Shown: positions 1-7,799, counted from the first letter of the stretch. The stretch is 11,776 nucleotides of DNA from an uncultured Clostridia bacterium (GCA_946405675.1 CAMJIC010000063.1:1-11776); one strand, 5' to 3'. Notes: generated by a model from the sequence alone, not told the origin. Program-made: numbers and translations.

Positions 1-17
1 CTGTGAGGAAGAAAACA

Positions 18-3000
18 ATGAGTGAAGTGAGAATCTGGGAAGAGGATGTAACGATCCCGACCTATGAGACGGGAAAACCTGATAAAAATCCGATGTTCCT
101 TGAGAAGCGTGTGTATCAGGGATCGAGCGGAAAGCTGTATCCGTATCCGACGACTGAGGAGATCAGCTTCACCAGGACAGATAAAGTATGGCATGCTGTC
201 TGGCTGGAGAATGACTACCTGAAGGTCATGGTCCTCCCGGAGCTGGGCGGCAGGATCCAGCGCGCGCTGGACAAGACCAACAATTATGATTTTGTATACT
301 ACAATCATGTGATCAAGCCCGCGCTTGTCGGCCTTGCGGGTCCATGGATCTCAGGCGGCATCGAGTTCAACTGGCCGCAGCACCACCGTCCGACGACCTA
401 TATGCCGGTGGATCACGTCATCACCCGTCATGAGGATGGGAGCATGACGCTTCTTTGCAATGACATTGACCAGATGTATGGGACAAAGGGCATCACGTCA
501 TTTACCCTGTATCCGGACAAGGCCTACATCGAGATCCGGGGACAGCTGTACAACCGGACGAACCTTCCGCAGACCTTCCTGTGGTGGGCGAACCCTGCCG
601 TGCCGGTCAATGACAATACCCAGTCCATCTTCCCGACGGACGTGCATTTTGTCATGGATCACGGAAAGCGGGATGTATCCAGATTCCCCATCGCCCGCGG
701 CGTGTATTACAAGCATGACTACAGTGAGGGCGTGGATATCTCAAGATACCGGAATATTCCGGTGCCGACGAGCTATATGGCCGAAAAGTCGGACTATGAC
801 TTCGTGGGCGGCTACGATTACGGCGTAGAGGCAGGGCTTCTGCATGTGGCGGATCATCATGTGTCCCCGGGGAAAAAGCAGTGGACCTGGGGGAACGGGG
901 ACTTCGGCAAGGCATGGGACCGGAATCTGACGGACGCGGACGGGCCATATATCGAGCTGATGTGTGGCGTCTTTACCGATAACCAGCCGGACTTCACCTG
1001 GCTCAAGCCCTTTGAGGAGAAGACCTTCACCCAGTACTTCATGCCGTACAAGAAGGTCGGGCAGGTGAAAAATGCGACGATTGACGCAGCCGTCAATCTG
1101 GAGCTGTTCACGGATGAAGCTGCTGAGGCGGTTGAAGGTGCCGGGAAGGGGAAGGCACATGTCATCGTGTATGCCACATCGACACATTCCGATGCGAAGA
1201 TTGTCCTTTGGGTGAGAGGAAAAGAGGCAGCTTCCGCGAGCGCCCTGATCTCACCGACAGATGTTTTTGAAGCATTCTTTGATGTCGATACGGCAAAGGA
1301 GACGGAGCTTCGTGTCGCGGTCATGGACAAAGACCGCGTCCTTGTGGAATATCAGCCCAAAGCGCAGGGGATCCCGGAGATGGCAAAGCCTGCGGCGAAG
1401 GCCAAAAAGCCGGAGGAGATTCTGACGAATGAAGAATTGCTTCTGACAGCGGAGCATATCGAGCAGTACCGCCACGCGACCTTCCTTCCGGATCCGTACT
1501 ACCTGGAGGGACTCAAACGGGATCCGGGGGATATGCGCATCAACAACGCCTATGGTCTTTTGCTGATGCGGCGCGGAGACTTTGAAGGGGCTGTCCCGTA
1601 TCTGGAAGCATCGATCCGGCGGGCGACCATGATGACGCCGAATCCCTATAACAGCGAGGCAATGTACAATCTCGGGCTTTGCCTTCTGTATCTGGGGCGG
1701 GAGGATGAGGCATATGACCGCTTCTACAAGGCCTGCTGGAGCAATGAGATGCAGGAGATGGGATTCTATTATCTTGCTGTCATCTCAGCCAGGAGGGGAG
1801 AATATGCCGCGGCTCTTGATTTTGTTGAAAAGAGCCTGGTGAAAAATGCGCATCATATCAAGGCCAGAGGACTGAAGGCGGCCCTGTTGGCAAGGTGCGG
1901 ACAGACGGGAAAAGCGCTGGAGGCGGTGGCGCGCAATCTGGAGGTGGATCCCTTTGATTATGTATCCCGCTTTGTCGGATACCGGATCACGGGGGATGCG
2001 TCTGACCTTTCCGCCATGCAGCAGCTGATGCGCGGCTTTTCGGGTAATTACCTTGCCGCGGGAAGGGACTTCCTGGAAGCCGGCCTTGATGAGGAGGCCT
2101 TTGAGATCCTGAACCTGTATGAAGGGGAGGATCCGCTGGTGGATTACTATCGCGGGTTTGCAATCCGGAAAGATTCTCCTCTGAAAGCGCTTGCCTTCTA
2201 TGAGAAAGCAGAGAAGGATGACTCTTCCTGCTGCTTCCCGAACAAGCTGGAGGATATTCTGGTTCTTCGGGATGCGGCCTGGACCCTGGAAGGGCATGGC
2301 AGGGACTGCGCAAAGGCATGCTATTACCTGGGGTGCCTCTACTACGATAAGCTGCAGTATGAGAAGGCAAAGAATCTGTGGGAGAGATCCGGGAAGATGG
2401 ATGGCTCCTTCCCGACGGTGCACCGTAACCTGGCGCTGGTTTACTATAATAAGATGAAACGCCCGGACGACGCGCTGCGGGAGATGGAGAAAGCATTTTC
2501 CCTGGATGAAAGCGATGCCAGAGTCTTCCTGGAGCTGGATCAGCTGTATAAGAAGCTGGAGATTCCGGTGACGGAGCGGCTGACAAAATATGAATCCCAT
2601 GCAGAGCTTCCCATGAAGCGGGATGACCTTCTGGTGGAGGAGCTGACGCTGCGCAATACACAGGGGCAGTACGAGAGCGTCTACCAGAAGATCATGGGCC
2701 ACAGCTTCCGTCCGTGGGAGGGCGGAGAAGGCAAGGTCCCGATGCAGTACAAGACAAGTCTTGTGCAGATGGCAGTGCGAAGCCTGAAGGCTGGGGATGC
2801 CATGGATGCGAAGCATAAGCTGGAGCTGGCGCTTACGTATCCGGAGAATCTCGGCGAGGGAAGGCTGGAAGGCACCAAGGACAACCATATCTGGTACTGG
2901 CTCGGAAGAGCGAACGAAGCGCTCGGGCAGTCCGGGGAGTCTGTCAGATGCTATCAGAACGCGGAGCTTGGCGTGGATGAGCCTGCAGGAGCCATGTATT

Positions 3001-3353
3001 ATTATGACCAGCCTGCTGACATGATCCTGTTCAAGGGACTTGCGAAATTAAAGCTTGAAAAAAAGAAGGAAGCCTGCGCATGCTTCAATAAGCTGATGGA
3101 TTATGGCGAGAAGCATGTGAGGGACGTGATGGAGTATGACTACTTTGCGGTCTCCATGCCGGATTTCCTGATCTTTGATACGGATCTTACAAAGAAGAAT
3201 ACCGCTCATTGCTGGTATCTCATGGGACTTGCGGATATCGGGACCGGAGACAGGAAGGGCGCCATGGAATGCTTTGGCAAAGCCCTGGAATACGAGTATG
3301 ACCACCAGAACGCGATCCTGTACGGCAGGATGCTGGAGGAAGGGCTGCTGTAA
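18..3353 (+). CDS. DUF5107 domain protein with C-terminal TPR repeats
   Basis: Large cytoplasmic protein of 1111 residues with no signal peptide or membrane segment. I chose the ATG at 18 over an in-frame GTG at 3 because GAGGAAG (5-11) sits 6 nt before it, and the GTG start would overlap that site. Residues about 35-350 match my memory of DUF5107: the stretch MVLPELGGRI near residue 71, followed by a Trp/Gly/Asn-rich block (GGIEFNWPQHHRP) and FPTDVHFV. DUF5107 is thought to have a galactose-mutarotase-like beta-sandwich, so sugar binding or processing is plausible but unproven. Residues about 375-450 form a second beta-rich module. From about 504 to the end there are helical TPR-type repeats, clearest near 504-650, 768-850, 957-985 and 1064-1100 (for example WYLMGLADIGTGDRKGAMEC). 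The gene precedes an AllA-like gene with no terminator between them, so they are probably co-transcribed. Family call firm, function unknown. Confidence 0.88.
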   Translation: MSEVRIWEEDVTIPTYETGKPDKNPMFLEKRVYQGSSGKLYPYPTTEEISFTRTDKVWHAVWLENDYLKVMVLPELGGRIQRALDKTNNYDFVYYNHVIKPALVGLAGPWISGGIEFNWPQHHRPTTYMPVDHVITRHEDGSMTLLCNDIDQMYGTKGITSFTLYPDKAYIEIRGQLYNRTNLPQTFLWWANPAVPVNDNTQSIFPTDVHFVMDHGKRDVSRFPIARGVYYKHDYSEGVDISRYRNIPVPTSYMAEKSDYDFVGGYDYGVEAGLLHVADHHVSPGKKQWTWGNGDFGKAWDRNLTDADGPYIELMCGVFTDNQPDFTWLKPFEEKTFTQYFMPYKKVGQVKNATIDAAVNLELFTDEAAEAVEGAGKGKAHVIVYATSTHSDAKIVLWVRGKEAASASALISPTDVFEAFFDVDTAKETELRVAVMDKDRVLVEYQPKAQGIPEMAKPAAKAKKPEEILTNEELLLTAEHIEQYRHATFLPDPYYLEGLKRDPGDMRINNAYGLLLMRRGDFEGAVPYLEASIRRATMMTPNPYNSEAMYNLGLCLLYLGREDEAYDRFYKACWSNEMQEMGFYYLAVISARRGEYAAALDFVEKSLVKNAHHIKARGLKAALLARCGQTGKALEAVARNLEVDPFDYVSRFVGYRITGDASDLSAMQQLMRGFSGNYLAAGRDFLEAGLDEEAFEILNLYEGEDPLVDYYRGFAIRKDSPLKALAFYEKAEKDDSSCCFPNKLEDILVLRDAAWTLEGHGRDCAKACYYLGCLYYDKLQYEKAKNLWERSGKMDGSFPTVHRNLALVYYNKMKRPDDALREMEKAFSLDESDARVFLELDQLYKKLEIPVTERLTKYESHAELPMKRDDLLVEELTLRNTQGQYESVYQKIMGHSFRPWEGGEGKVPMQYKTSLVQMAVRSLKAGDAMDAKHKLELALTYPENLGEGRLEGTKDNHIWYWLGRANEALGQSGESVRCYQNAELGVDEPAGAMYYYDQPADMILFKGLAKLKLEKKKEACACFNKLMDYGEKHVRDVMEYDYFAVSMPDFLIFDTDLTKKNTAHCWYLMGLADIGTGDRKGAMECFGKALEYEYDHQNAILYGRMLEEGLL

Positions 3354-3471
3354 AAGGCAATGATCGGAAGAAGGCTTGCTGTAAAAGGCGATGGCAGGAG
3401 AAGGGCAGAAAACTTTTTGTATAAAGACGGTGTCCGGGAAAAGAGAGGAGTTCTTCTGTAAAACGCAGTGG
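3348..3471 (+). repeat. Three imperfect copies of a CTGTAAAAGGCRATGG-like motif after the DUF5107 gene
   Basis: Similar 16-nt stretches begin at 3348 (CTGTAAAAGGCAATGA), 3379 (CTGTAAAAGGCGATGG) and 3456 (CTGTAAAACGCAGTGG). The first contains the stop codon of the DUF5107 gene. The first two are also followed by purine-rich text ending in GAAGG. This looks like a small local duplication of the gene's 3' end. I see no gene, terminator or convincing promoter in 3354-3495. Confidence 0.45.
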
Positions 3472-3509
3472 CCTTAAAGTGGGCAGAAGGAGAGAGGAGG
3501 AAGGATCAA

Positions 3510-3938
3510 ATGCAGGATCAGAGGCAGGTTCCATTGGAAAGTGTAACCATGACGTCGTTCAAACCCTTCGGAACAGTCCTGGAGTTTCTCCCGGGAGATA
3601 CCGGGAACTTCTATATCGCGGACACGGAGCCTGAGAGCGGGTGGAGAGTCGCGGTGTTCCGGTACACGAACAAGGAGATCCAGAAGATCGAATGCCATCC
3701 GACCTCCAAGGAATCCTTCGAGCCACTGCACGGAATCACGGTACTCCTTGTGGCAGAGCATGAAACACCGGAAGCATGCCATGCCTTCATCCTGGATAAG
3801 CCGGTCGTCCTTGCGAAGGGAGTCTGGCACCAGACCCTGGCATTAACCCCGGAAGCACAGGTGAAGATCACGGAAAATGTGGAAGTGGAGTCTGTGTTCT
3901 ATACCTACGATAAGCCGAAAAGAGTCTATCTTGCATGA
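3510..3938 (+). CDS. Ureidoglycolate lyase (AllA)-family cupin-like protein
   Basis: Protein of 142 residues, near the usual family size (E. coli AllA is about 160). The ATG at 3510 is preferred over an in-frame GTG at 3468 because GGAGG (3496-3500) precedes it by 9 nt and the N-terminus then fits the family, with FKPFG at residues 17-21. Family-like features are ECHPTSKESFEPL (61-73), the hydrophobic strand ITVLLVAEH (76-84), HAFI (91-94) and KGVWHQTL (103-110), which corresponds to the GVWHHPL motif of AllA. AllA releases urea from ureidoglycolate to give glyoxylate in allantoin use. No other allantoin gene is visible, and the neighbour is a DUF5107 protein, so a related sugar-acid or enol substrate is just as likely. 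Soluble cytoplasmic. Last gene of the transcript, followed 10 nt later by a strong terminator. Family fairly sure, substrate unknown. Confidence 0.8.
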   Translation: MQDQRQVPLESVTMTSFKPFGTVLEFLPGDTGNFYIADTEPESGWRVAVFRYTNKEIQKIECHPTSKESFEPLHGITVLLVAEHETPEACHAFILDKPVVLAKGVWHQTLALTPEAQVKITENVEVESVFYTYDKPKRVYLA

Positions 3939-3948
3939 ATCCTGCAGG

Positions 3949-3996
3949 GTGCCCCCCGGCTGCGTCAGAAAGCGCGGCCGGGGGCATCTGTGTTTT
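3949..3996 (+). terminator. Intrinsic terminator of the DUF5107-AllA-like operon
   Basis: A GC-rich hairpin pairs 3949-3964 (GTGCCCCCCGGCTGCG) with 3973-3987 (CGCGGCCGGGGGCAT), with one bulged C and an 8-nt loop. It is followed by a T-rich tail (CTGTGTTTT). It lies 10 nt after the stop codon of the AllA-like gene. Confidence 0.85.
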
Positions 3997-4039
3997 CAGG
4001 ACGGTCGATTGTCATTACAAGGTCACATCCCCAAAATCC

Positions 4040-4096
4040 GAAATGATTCTTTGCCGGAGTATGGCATTATATTCACAAAGAATGTATAATCATTTC
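4040..4096. promoter_or_regulatory. Interrupted inverted repeat around the EAL gene promoter (possible operator)
   Basis: The left arm GAAATGATTCTTTG (4040-4053) is mirrored on the right by CAAAGAAT (4076-4083) and AATCATTTC (4088-4096). The right-arm halves are separated by a few bases that fall within the -10 hexamer region. The outer arms match over 9 bp and the inner arms over 8 bp. A DNA-binding regulator acting on the EAL gene is an inference from this position. Confidence 0.4.
4061..4090 (+). promoter_or_regulatory. Predicted sigma-A promoter of the EAL gene
   Basis: A perfect TATAAT (4085-4090) is preceded at 18 bp by ATGGCA (4061-4066, four of six bases of TTGACA). Transcription would start near 4097 and give a leader of about 64 nt. 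The leader contains a short possible stem, GGGCT (4126-4130) with AGCCC (4146-4150), next to the ribosome binding site GGAGAG (4151-4156). The rest of 3997-4160 shows no gene. Confidence 0.6.
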
Positions 4097-4160
4097 AAAC
4101 GATTCTGTCATTTGCAATGATATATGGGCTTTTTTATCCATCGGGAGCCCGGAGAGTTTT

Positions 4161-6116
4161 ATGAAAAACATTTATTTCGATATTTGCGCTGGCGCGATAT
4201 TCCTCATCCTTGTGTTCACGTTCAACCGCCGGAATCTGAACAAATACCGGATGTTTTCGATGTTTTATATGATCAGCCTGACATCCCTTTTTTGCGTTGC
4301 CGCAGATATCCTGATGGAATATACGGTGAATCCGCTCCCGTTAAGCAGGACTGCCGTTTTCCTTGGCACCATATTCTCATTTGTCTATAAGTTCCTGCGC
4401 AATGCCACGCTTGTGATCTACCTGGTCTTCATTTTCTCAGTTACGAGGACAGACTACAGGATCAGGAGCGGGAAGATGCGTGGGATTCTCTGGGCGCCGA
4501 ACTGCCTGACGATCCTCCTTCTAGTTACGAATTTCAAAACCGGATGGGTGTTCACGGTAACATCGGAAGGGGGATATGCAAGGGGGGATCTGCTTTGGGT
4601 TCTGTATGTGGTCAGTGCGCTTTACGCCTTCGCCGGAATCGGATACCTGATCGTCTGCAAGCGATATCTGGATACGGAGAAGTTCTTCGCATTGCTGTTC
4701 GTATATATTCTGACCATTGCCGCCGTATTGATCCAGATGGTCCGGCCGGAGCTGATGGTTGAGATGTTTGCCACAGCAATCGGGATGTTGATCACCATGA
4801 TGTTTGTGATCCGGCCGGAGGAGCGGATCGATACGACGCTGGGCGTGCAGACCTGGAAAACATTTCAGGGTGACCTTTTCAATACGATTCTCTCCAGGCA
4901 GAAGATCATGCTGATGGTGATTCAGGCGGATCATGGAGAAGAGAAACGGGAATTTTTCGGTGATGCTGTTTATTACGCTTATGTCCGGGAAATCATAAGC
5001 TGTGTGGAGCAGTATTGTAAGAGTACGGGCGTTCACTATGAGATTTACTGTGAAGCGCCGGCAAACATCTATCTGATCATTGATGAAAATGTGCTGCCCC
5101 GGGAACCGGAGCAGATGGCGGCCGGTTGTCTGGAGTATTTTCATCAGCGCATGAAGCAGGGAAGCGAAGAGGAAATGTGGTTCCATCCGCACATTTGCGT
5201 GATCCGGTGCCCGGAAGACTTGCAGGAGTACAGCGAGATCATCAATATGTGCCATCGGTTTACGGTCATGTCTTCTGAAGAGATCGTATGCGCTTCCAGG
5301 ATCGTGGGCACGAGGGACTTTGAGATCCAGAACCACATGGAGAATATCTTGAACCGGGCCATCGAGCATAACGGACTGGAGATGTACTATCAGCCGATCT
5401 ACAGTATAGCGGAGGGCAGGTTCCGGTCGGCGGAGGCCCTGGCCAGGATCAATGACAGTGTCTATGGGATGATCTCTCCGGCGGTTTTTATTCCTGCGGC
5501 GGAGAGAACCGGCATGATCGAGCTGCTGGGGATGGCGGTGATAGAATCGGTATTCCGGTTTATGTCGGAGCATGACCTGAAAAAGGCCGGCATTTCATTT
5601 ATCGAGATCAACCTCTCTGTGGCACAGTGCGTTCAGCCCCAGCTTGTACAGAGGATTCAGGAGCTGCAGGAGAGATATGGGATTGATCCTTCCTGCGTGA
5701 ACTTTGAGATCACGGAGACGATGATTGAGTCGATTGACCGTGTCATGTCGGATAACCTGAACCGTCTGCTGGAAATGGGATATACGCTCTCCCTTGATGA
5801 TTACGGGATGGGATTTTCGAATGTCGGGAGAGTGCGGAAGCTGCCGCTGCGCCTGATCAAGATCGACAAGAGCCTGGTCGATGACATGTTCACGGATGAA
5901 GGGAGCGTCATCATCCGGAACACGGTGGAGATGATGCGCGGCATTAACAAGCAGGTGGTGATGGAAGGCGTGGAAGACAGGGAAGTGCTGGATGCTTTAA
6001 TCACCATGAACTGCGACTATATCCAGGGGTTCTACTTCTCAAGGCCACTGCCGGAGAAGACGTTCCTGGAATATGTGATGACGCACAACAATGTTCAGGC
6101 GGCCGGAGGAACATAA
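4161..6116 (+). CDS. Membrane EAL-domain c-di-GMP phosphodiesterase with degenerate GGDEF-like domain
   Basis: Protein of 651 residues. Residues 1-217 carry about seven or eight membrane segments (roughly 6-20, 32-52, 64-95 as one or two, 107-124, 143-166, 174-194, 199-217), a likely sensor. Residues about 230-385 have the size and placement of a GGDEF domain, but where the signature is expected (295-308) there is CEAPANIYLIID, so cyclase activity is unlikely. The EAL domain spans about 392-640 and keeps the catalytic set: E425-A-L with R429, N484, E516, D546-D547, K567, E602 and Q622. The loop-6 motif reads DDYGMGFSN. It should hydrolyse c-di-GMP to pGpG at the inner face of the membrane. 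The ATG at 4161 follows GGAGAG by 4 nt. Expressed alone from its own promoter; a 38-nt palindrome starts right after the stop codon. Strong call for activity; the signal sensed is unknown. Confidence 0.92.
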   Translation: MKNIYFDICAGAIFLILVFTFNRRNLNKYRMFSMFYMISLTSLFCVAADILMEYTVNPLPLSRTAVFLGTIFSFVYKFLRNATLVIYLVFIFSVTRTDYRIRSGKMRGILWAPNCLTILLLVTNFKTGWVFTVTSEGGYARGDLLWVLYVVSALYAFAGIGYLIVCKRYLDTEKFFALLFVYILTIAAVLIQMVRPELMVEMFATAIGMLITMMFVIRPEERIDTTLGVQTWKTFQGDLFNTILSRQKIMLMVIQADHGEEKREFFGDAVYYAYVREIISCVEQYCKSTGVHYEIYCEAPANIYLIIDENVLPREPEQMAAGCLEYFHQRMKQGSEEEMWFHPHICVIRCPEDLQEYSEIINMCHRFTVMSSEEIVCASRIVGTRDFEIQNHMENILNRAIEHNGLEMYYQPIYSIAEGRFRSAEALARINDSVYGMISPAVFIPAAERTGMIELLGMAVIESVFRFMSEHDLKKAGISFIEINLSVAQCVQPQLVQRIQELQERYGIDPSCVNFEITETMIESIDRVMSDNLNRLLEMGYTLSLDDYGMGFSNVGRVRKLPLRLIKIDKSLVDDMFTDEGSVIIRNTVEMMRGINKQVVMEGVEDREVLDALITMNCDYIQGFYFSRPLPEKTFLEYVMTHNNVQAAGGT

Positions 6117-6154
6117 ATGATAACTGTCCAGAACCTGTTCTGAACAGTTATCAT
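6117..6154. repeat. Palindrome family copy 1 (28-bp core, extended hairpin)
   Basis: The core at 6122-6149 reads AACTGTCCAGAAC, spacer CT, then GTTCTGAACAGTT. The outer stem ATGATAACTGT (6117-6127) pairs perfectly with ACAGTTATCAT (6144-6154). The inner stem AGAAC/GTTCT is separated from it by a 2x2 mismatch. It begins directly after the EAL stop codon. It has no T-tract, so it is not a classical terminator. Similar cores lie at 7801-7828 and 9324-9351. Confidence 0.8.
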
Positions 6155-6179
6155 AAATGCGCACCTGACTCGTTGCTTG

Positions 6180-6188
6180 TGGTATAAT
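6180..6188 (+). promoter_or_regulatory. Extended -10 promoter of the SH3-domain gene
   Basis: TGG followed by TATAAT (6180-6188) is a perfect extended -10. No good -35 hexamer is seen at 16-18 bp, as is usual for extended -10 promoters. The start would be near 6195, giving a leader of about 90 nt. Confidence 0.6.
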
Positions 6189-6196
6189 GGGTTTTG

Positions 6197-6261
6197 CACA
6201 GTTGGAACGGTTGCTCTTCAGCTCCTTGTTTTGCCACTGTGGAAATGCTGAGGGGCAGCAT
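6197..6261 (+). other. Leader of the SH3-domain gene able to form two hairpins
   Basis: CACAGT (6197-6202) can pair with ACTGTG (6236-6241). ATGCTG (6245-6250) pairs with CAGCAT (6256-6261) around a 5-nt loop, just before the ribosome binding site. It does not match any riboswitch I know. This may be simple mRNA structure. Confidence 0.3.
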
Positions 6262-6283
6262 CACATCAAGGAGGAGTATAAAA

Positions 6284-7597
6284 ATGAAAAAAGGAACCCT
6301 GACCCTGCTGGCAGCGTCATTTGCCCTGTGCATGTCGGTGCCGGTGTTTGCGAAAACCACTTACACGTCCCCGGACGGCGTGCTTTCCATCGACCTTCCG
6401 GATGAGGATTGGAAGTCCCTGCAGGATCCGCAGAAGTGGATCGTCCTGAGCGACGGGGCGAACCTGATCACGGTGGATCATTATTCCAATGGGGAGAAGC
6501 TTCCGGAGATCACGGTTGCCGATGACCATTATGTCAATGTTTACCAGGCGGCATTCTCTACACAGAATGAAGTATTCCTGGTGACTGGCTCGGTCGTGGA
6601 TGCGGCGAAGATCCCGGATGTGGCCAATGCGATTCTCACTACTAAGATCCTGCAGTATGATACCAAGCAGGCAGTGAAGAAGGAAGACGCGGCCCAGCAG
6701 AATGCTTCCGATCAGAAAGAGCCGGAGAAGAAGGAAACAGAGAAAAAGGCGGATGCTTCCGCCCCATCAAGTGAATATACGGTTGCTCCGATGAGCGCGA
6801 CGATGTACGCGACCTCCGGCGTCAATGTCCGGAGCGGATATTCCACCAATGATTCGGTCATCGGCGGACTTGGAACCGGCAACAGTGTCGCTGTAACCGG
6901 GAAGGTTCAGAAGAATGGAAAGGATTATGGCTGGTACCAGGTTTCCTTTGAAGGAAAGAACGGATATGTCTCGGCGGAGTTCCTTTCGTCCACTGCGCCT
7001 GCAGGCGCTCCGGCTTCTACCGGCCTTACCTTTACCGGTAACGCGAAGACAATCTATGATTCTAACGGGAACGCCATCACGGTCTATGAAGCATCCGACA
7101 ATGACTGGTACGCAAACAACGGAAAGGGCTACAGCTGGATCAGCGATTATGAATTCGCTGAAAAAGGAAGCGGCACGATCTACACAACGAACAAGCCGCA
7201 GAACGGCTCAGGCTCCCAGCCGAGCGGTGCTCCGTTCACCGTATACTGGGAGAACGGAAACGCGGAAACCCTGACGCCATACAGCGACGGATACTACTAT
7301 TCGTCCGGATGGGTAAGGTACTGGGATAACGGCGACAACACCTATCACGGCTCAGACGGAACGGTTCTCCTGGCATCACTGGGCGGCCCCGGGAACAATG
7401 ATTATGTTCCTGACTATGACGATGACTCCGATGATGGAAATGAAACCCATATGCTGTCTTCCGTTGATACCGGCGCAACCGTAACCGTATCCGCGGGCGG
7501 CGGCGCATATTATGACAACAATGGAACCGAATACAGCTGGATCGATGACGGCCTCATGATGGACTTCTACGGAAACCGGTACTATGTACTGTGGTGA
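6284..7597 (+). CDS. Secreted protein with bacterial SH3 domain and Tyr/Trp-rich C-terminus
   Basis: Protein of 437 residues. I chose the ATG at 6284 because AAGGAGGAG (6268-6276) sits 7 nt upstream and a signal peptide then starts at residue 1 (MKKGTLTLLAASFALC, with VFA before the probable cut after A23). An upstream in-frame ATG at 6194 lacks both. Residues 25-125 form an unrecognised domain with many beta strands. Residues 130-162 are a Lys/Glu/Ala-rich linker. Residues about 173-237 are a bacterial SH3 (SH3_3) domain, with GVNVRSGYSTNDSVIGGL and GKNGYVSAEFL typical of peptidoglycan or cell-wall binding. Residues 250-437 are rich in Tyr, Trp, Gly, Asn and Asp, with loosely repeated blocks such as YDSNGNAITVYE and YYDNNGTEYSWIDD. 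No catalytic domain or sortase motif is seen. Likely an envelope-associated or secreted binding protein. Monocistronic: own promoter and terminator. Confidence 0.85.
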   Translation: MKKGTLTLLAASFALCMSVPVFAKTTYTSPDGVLSIDLPDEDWKSLQDPQKWIVLSDGANLITVDHYSNGEKLPEITVADDHYVNVYQAAFSTQNEVFLVTGSVVDAAKIPDVANAILTTKILQYDTKQAVKKEDAAQQNASDQKEPEKKETEKKADASAPSSEYTVAPMSATMYATSGVNVRSGYSTNDSVIGGLGTGNSVAVTGKVQKNGKDYGWYQVSFEGKNGYVSAEFLSSTAPAGAPASTGLTFTGNAKTIYDSNGNAITVYEASDNDWYANNGKGYSWISDYEFAEKGSGTIYTTNKPQNGSGSQPSGAPFTVYWENGNAETLTPYSDGYYYSSGWVRYWDNGDNTYHGSDGTVLLASLGGPGNNDYVPDYDDDSDDGNETHMLSSVDTGATVTVSAGGGAYYDNNGTEYSWIDDGLMMDFYGNRYYVLW

Positions 7598-7617
7598 CCG
7601 GCATCGTTAACTGCAGG

Positions 7618-7645
7618 CGAAGGCGCGGCTATGCCGCGCCTTTCG
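7618..7645 (+). terminator. Intrinsic terminator after the SH3-domain gene
   Basis: AGGCGCGGC (7621-7629) pairs with GCCGCGCCT (7633-7641) around a TAT loop. The stem extends through CGA/TTCG with one bulge. The T-tail is short (TTTCG), so it may terminate only moderately well. Confidence 0.7.
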
Positions 7646-7688
7646 TATGTCTGGCTTGAAAGCGGCGGAGGAACTGACCGCATCAGGA

Positions 7689-7694
7689 TATAAT
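7689..7694 (+). promoter_or_regulatory. Possible -10 element before the VTC cluster
   Basis: A perfect TATAAT lies between the SH3-gene terminator and the T-tailed hairpin at 7736-7767. No convincing -35 is found at 16-18 bp (TTGAAA at 7656-7661 is too far). If active, it would give a short RNA of about 65 nt ending at the hairpin, or read-through into the VTC gene. Confidence 0.35.
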
Positions 7695-7735
7695 GGAGAG
7701 TAACTTGTCTTTACCTGAAAATTTAATGTTCGCCT

Positions 7736-7767
7736 AATGTTCAGACCACGGTCTGAACATTTTTTTT
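7736..7767 (+). terminator. Perfect hairpin with T-tract upstream of the VTC gene (terminator or attenuator)
   Basis: AATGTTCAGACC (7736-7747) pairs perfectly with GGTCTGAACATT (7750-7761) and is followed by six T (7762-7767). The sequence AATGTTC also occurs at 7725-7731, so an alternative partner for GAACATT exists upstream. Its arms resemble the 28-bp palindrome family (GTTCAGA...TCTGAAC). It sits 107 nt before the VTC start codon. Confidence 0.75.
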
Positions 7768-7799
7768 CTCCATACTTGCTGAAGAGTTGAGAACGGATG

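Noticed and set aside
1785..2888. 367-codon open frame on the minus strand inside the DUF5107-TPR gene
   Set aside because: It is a codon-bias shadow of a well-supported gene; its translation has no recognisable domain and no ribosome binding site was seen.
4521..5573. 350-codon open frame on the minus strand inside the EAL gene
   Set aside because: His/Arg-rich translation typical of antisense shadow; the + strand frame has intact membrane and EAL domains.
6117..6154. Palindrome after the EAL gene as a classical intrinsic terminator
   Set aside because: No T-tract on either side; its two intergenic relatives also lack one, so a repeat family is the better description.
6195..6283. c-di-GMP riboswitch in the leader of the SH3 gene
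   Set aside because: Considered because the upstream gene acts on c-di-GMP, but the conserved GEMM core motifs are not seen.
7656..7694. TTGAAA ... TATAAT as a full sigma-A promoter
   Set aside because: The spacing is 27 bp, far outside the usual 16-18.
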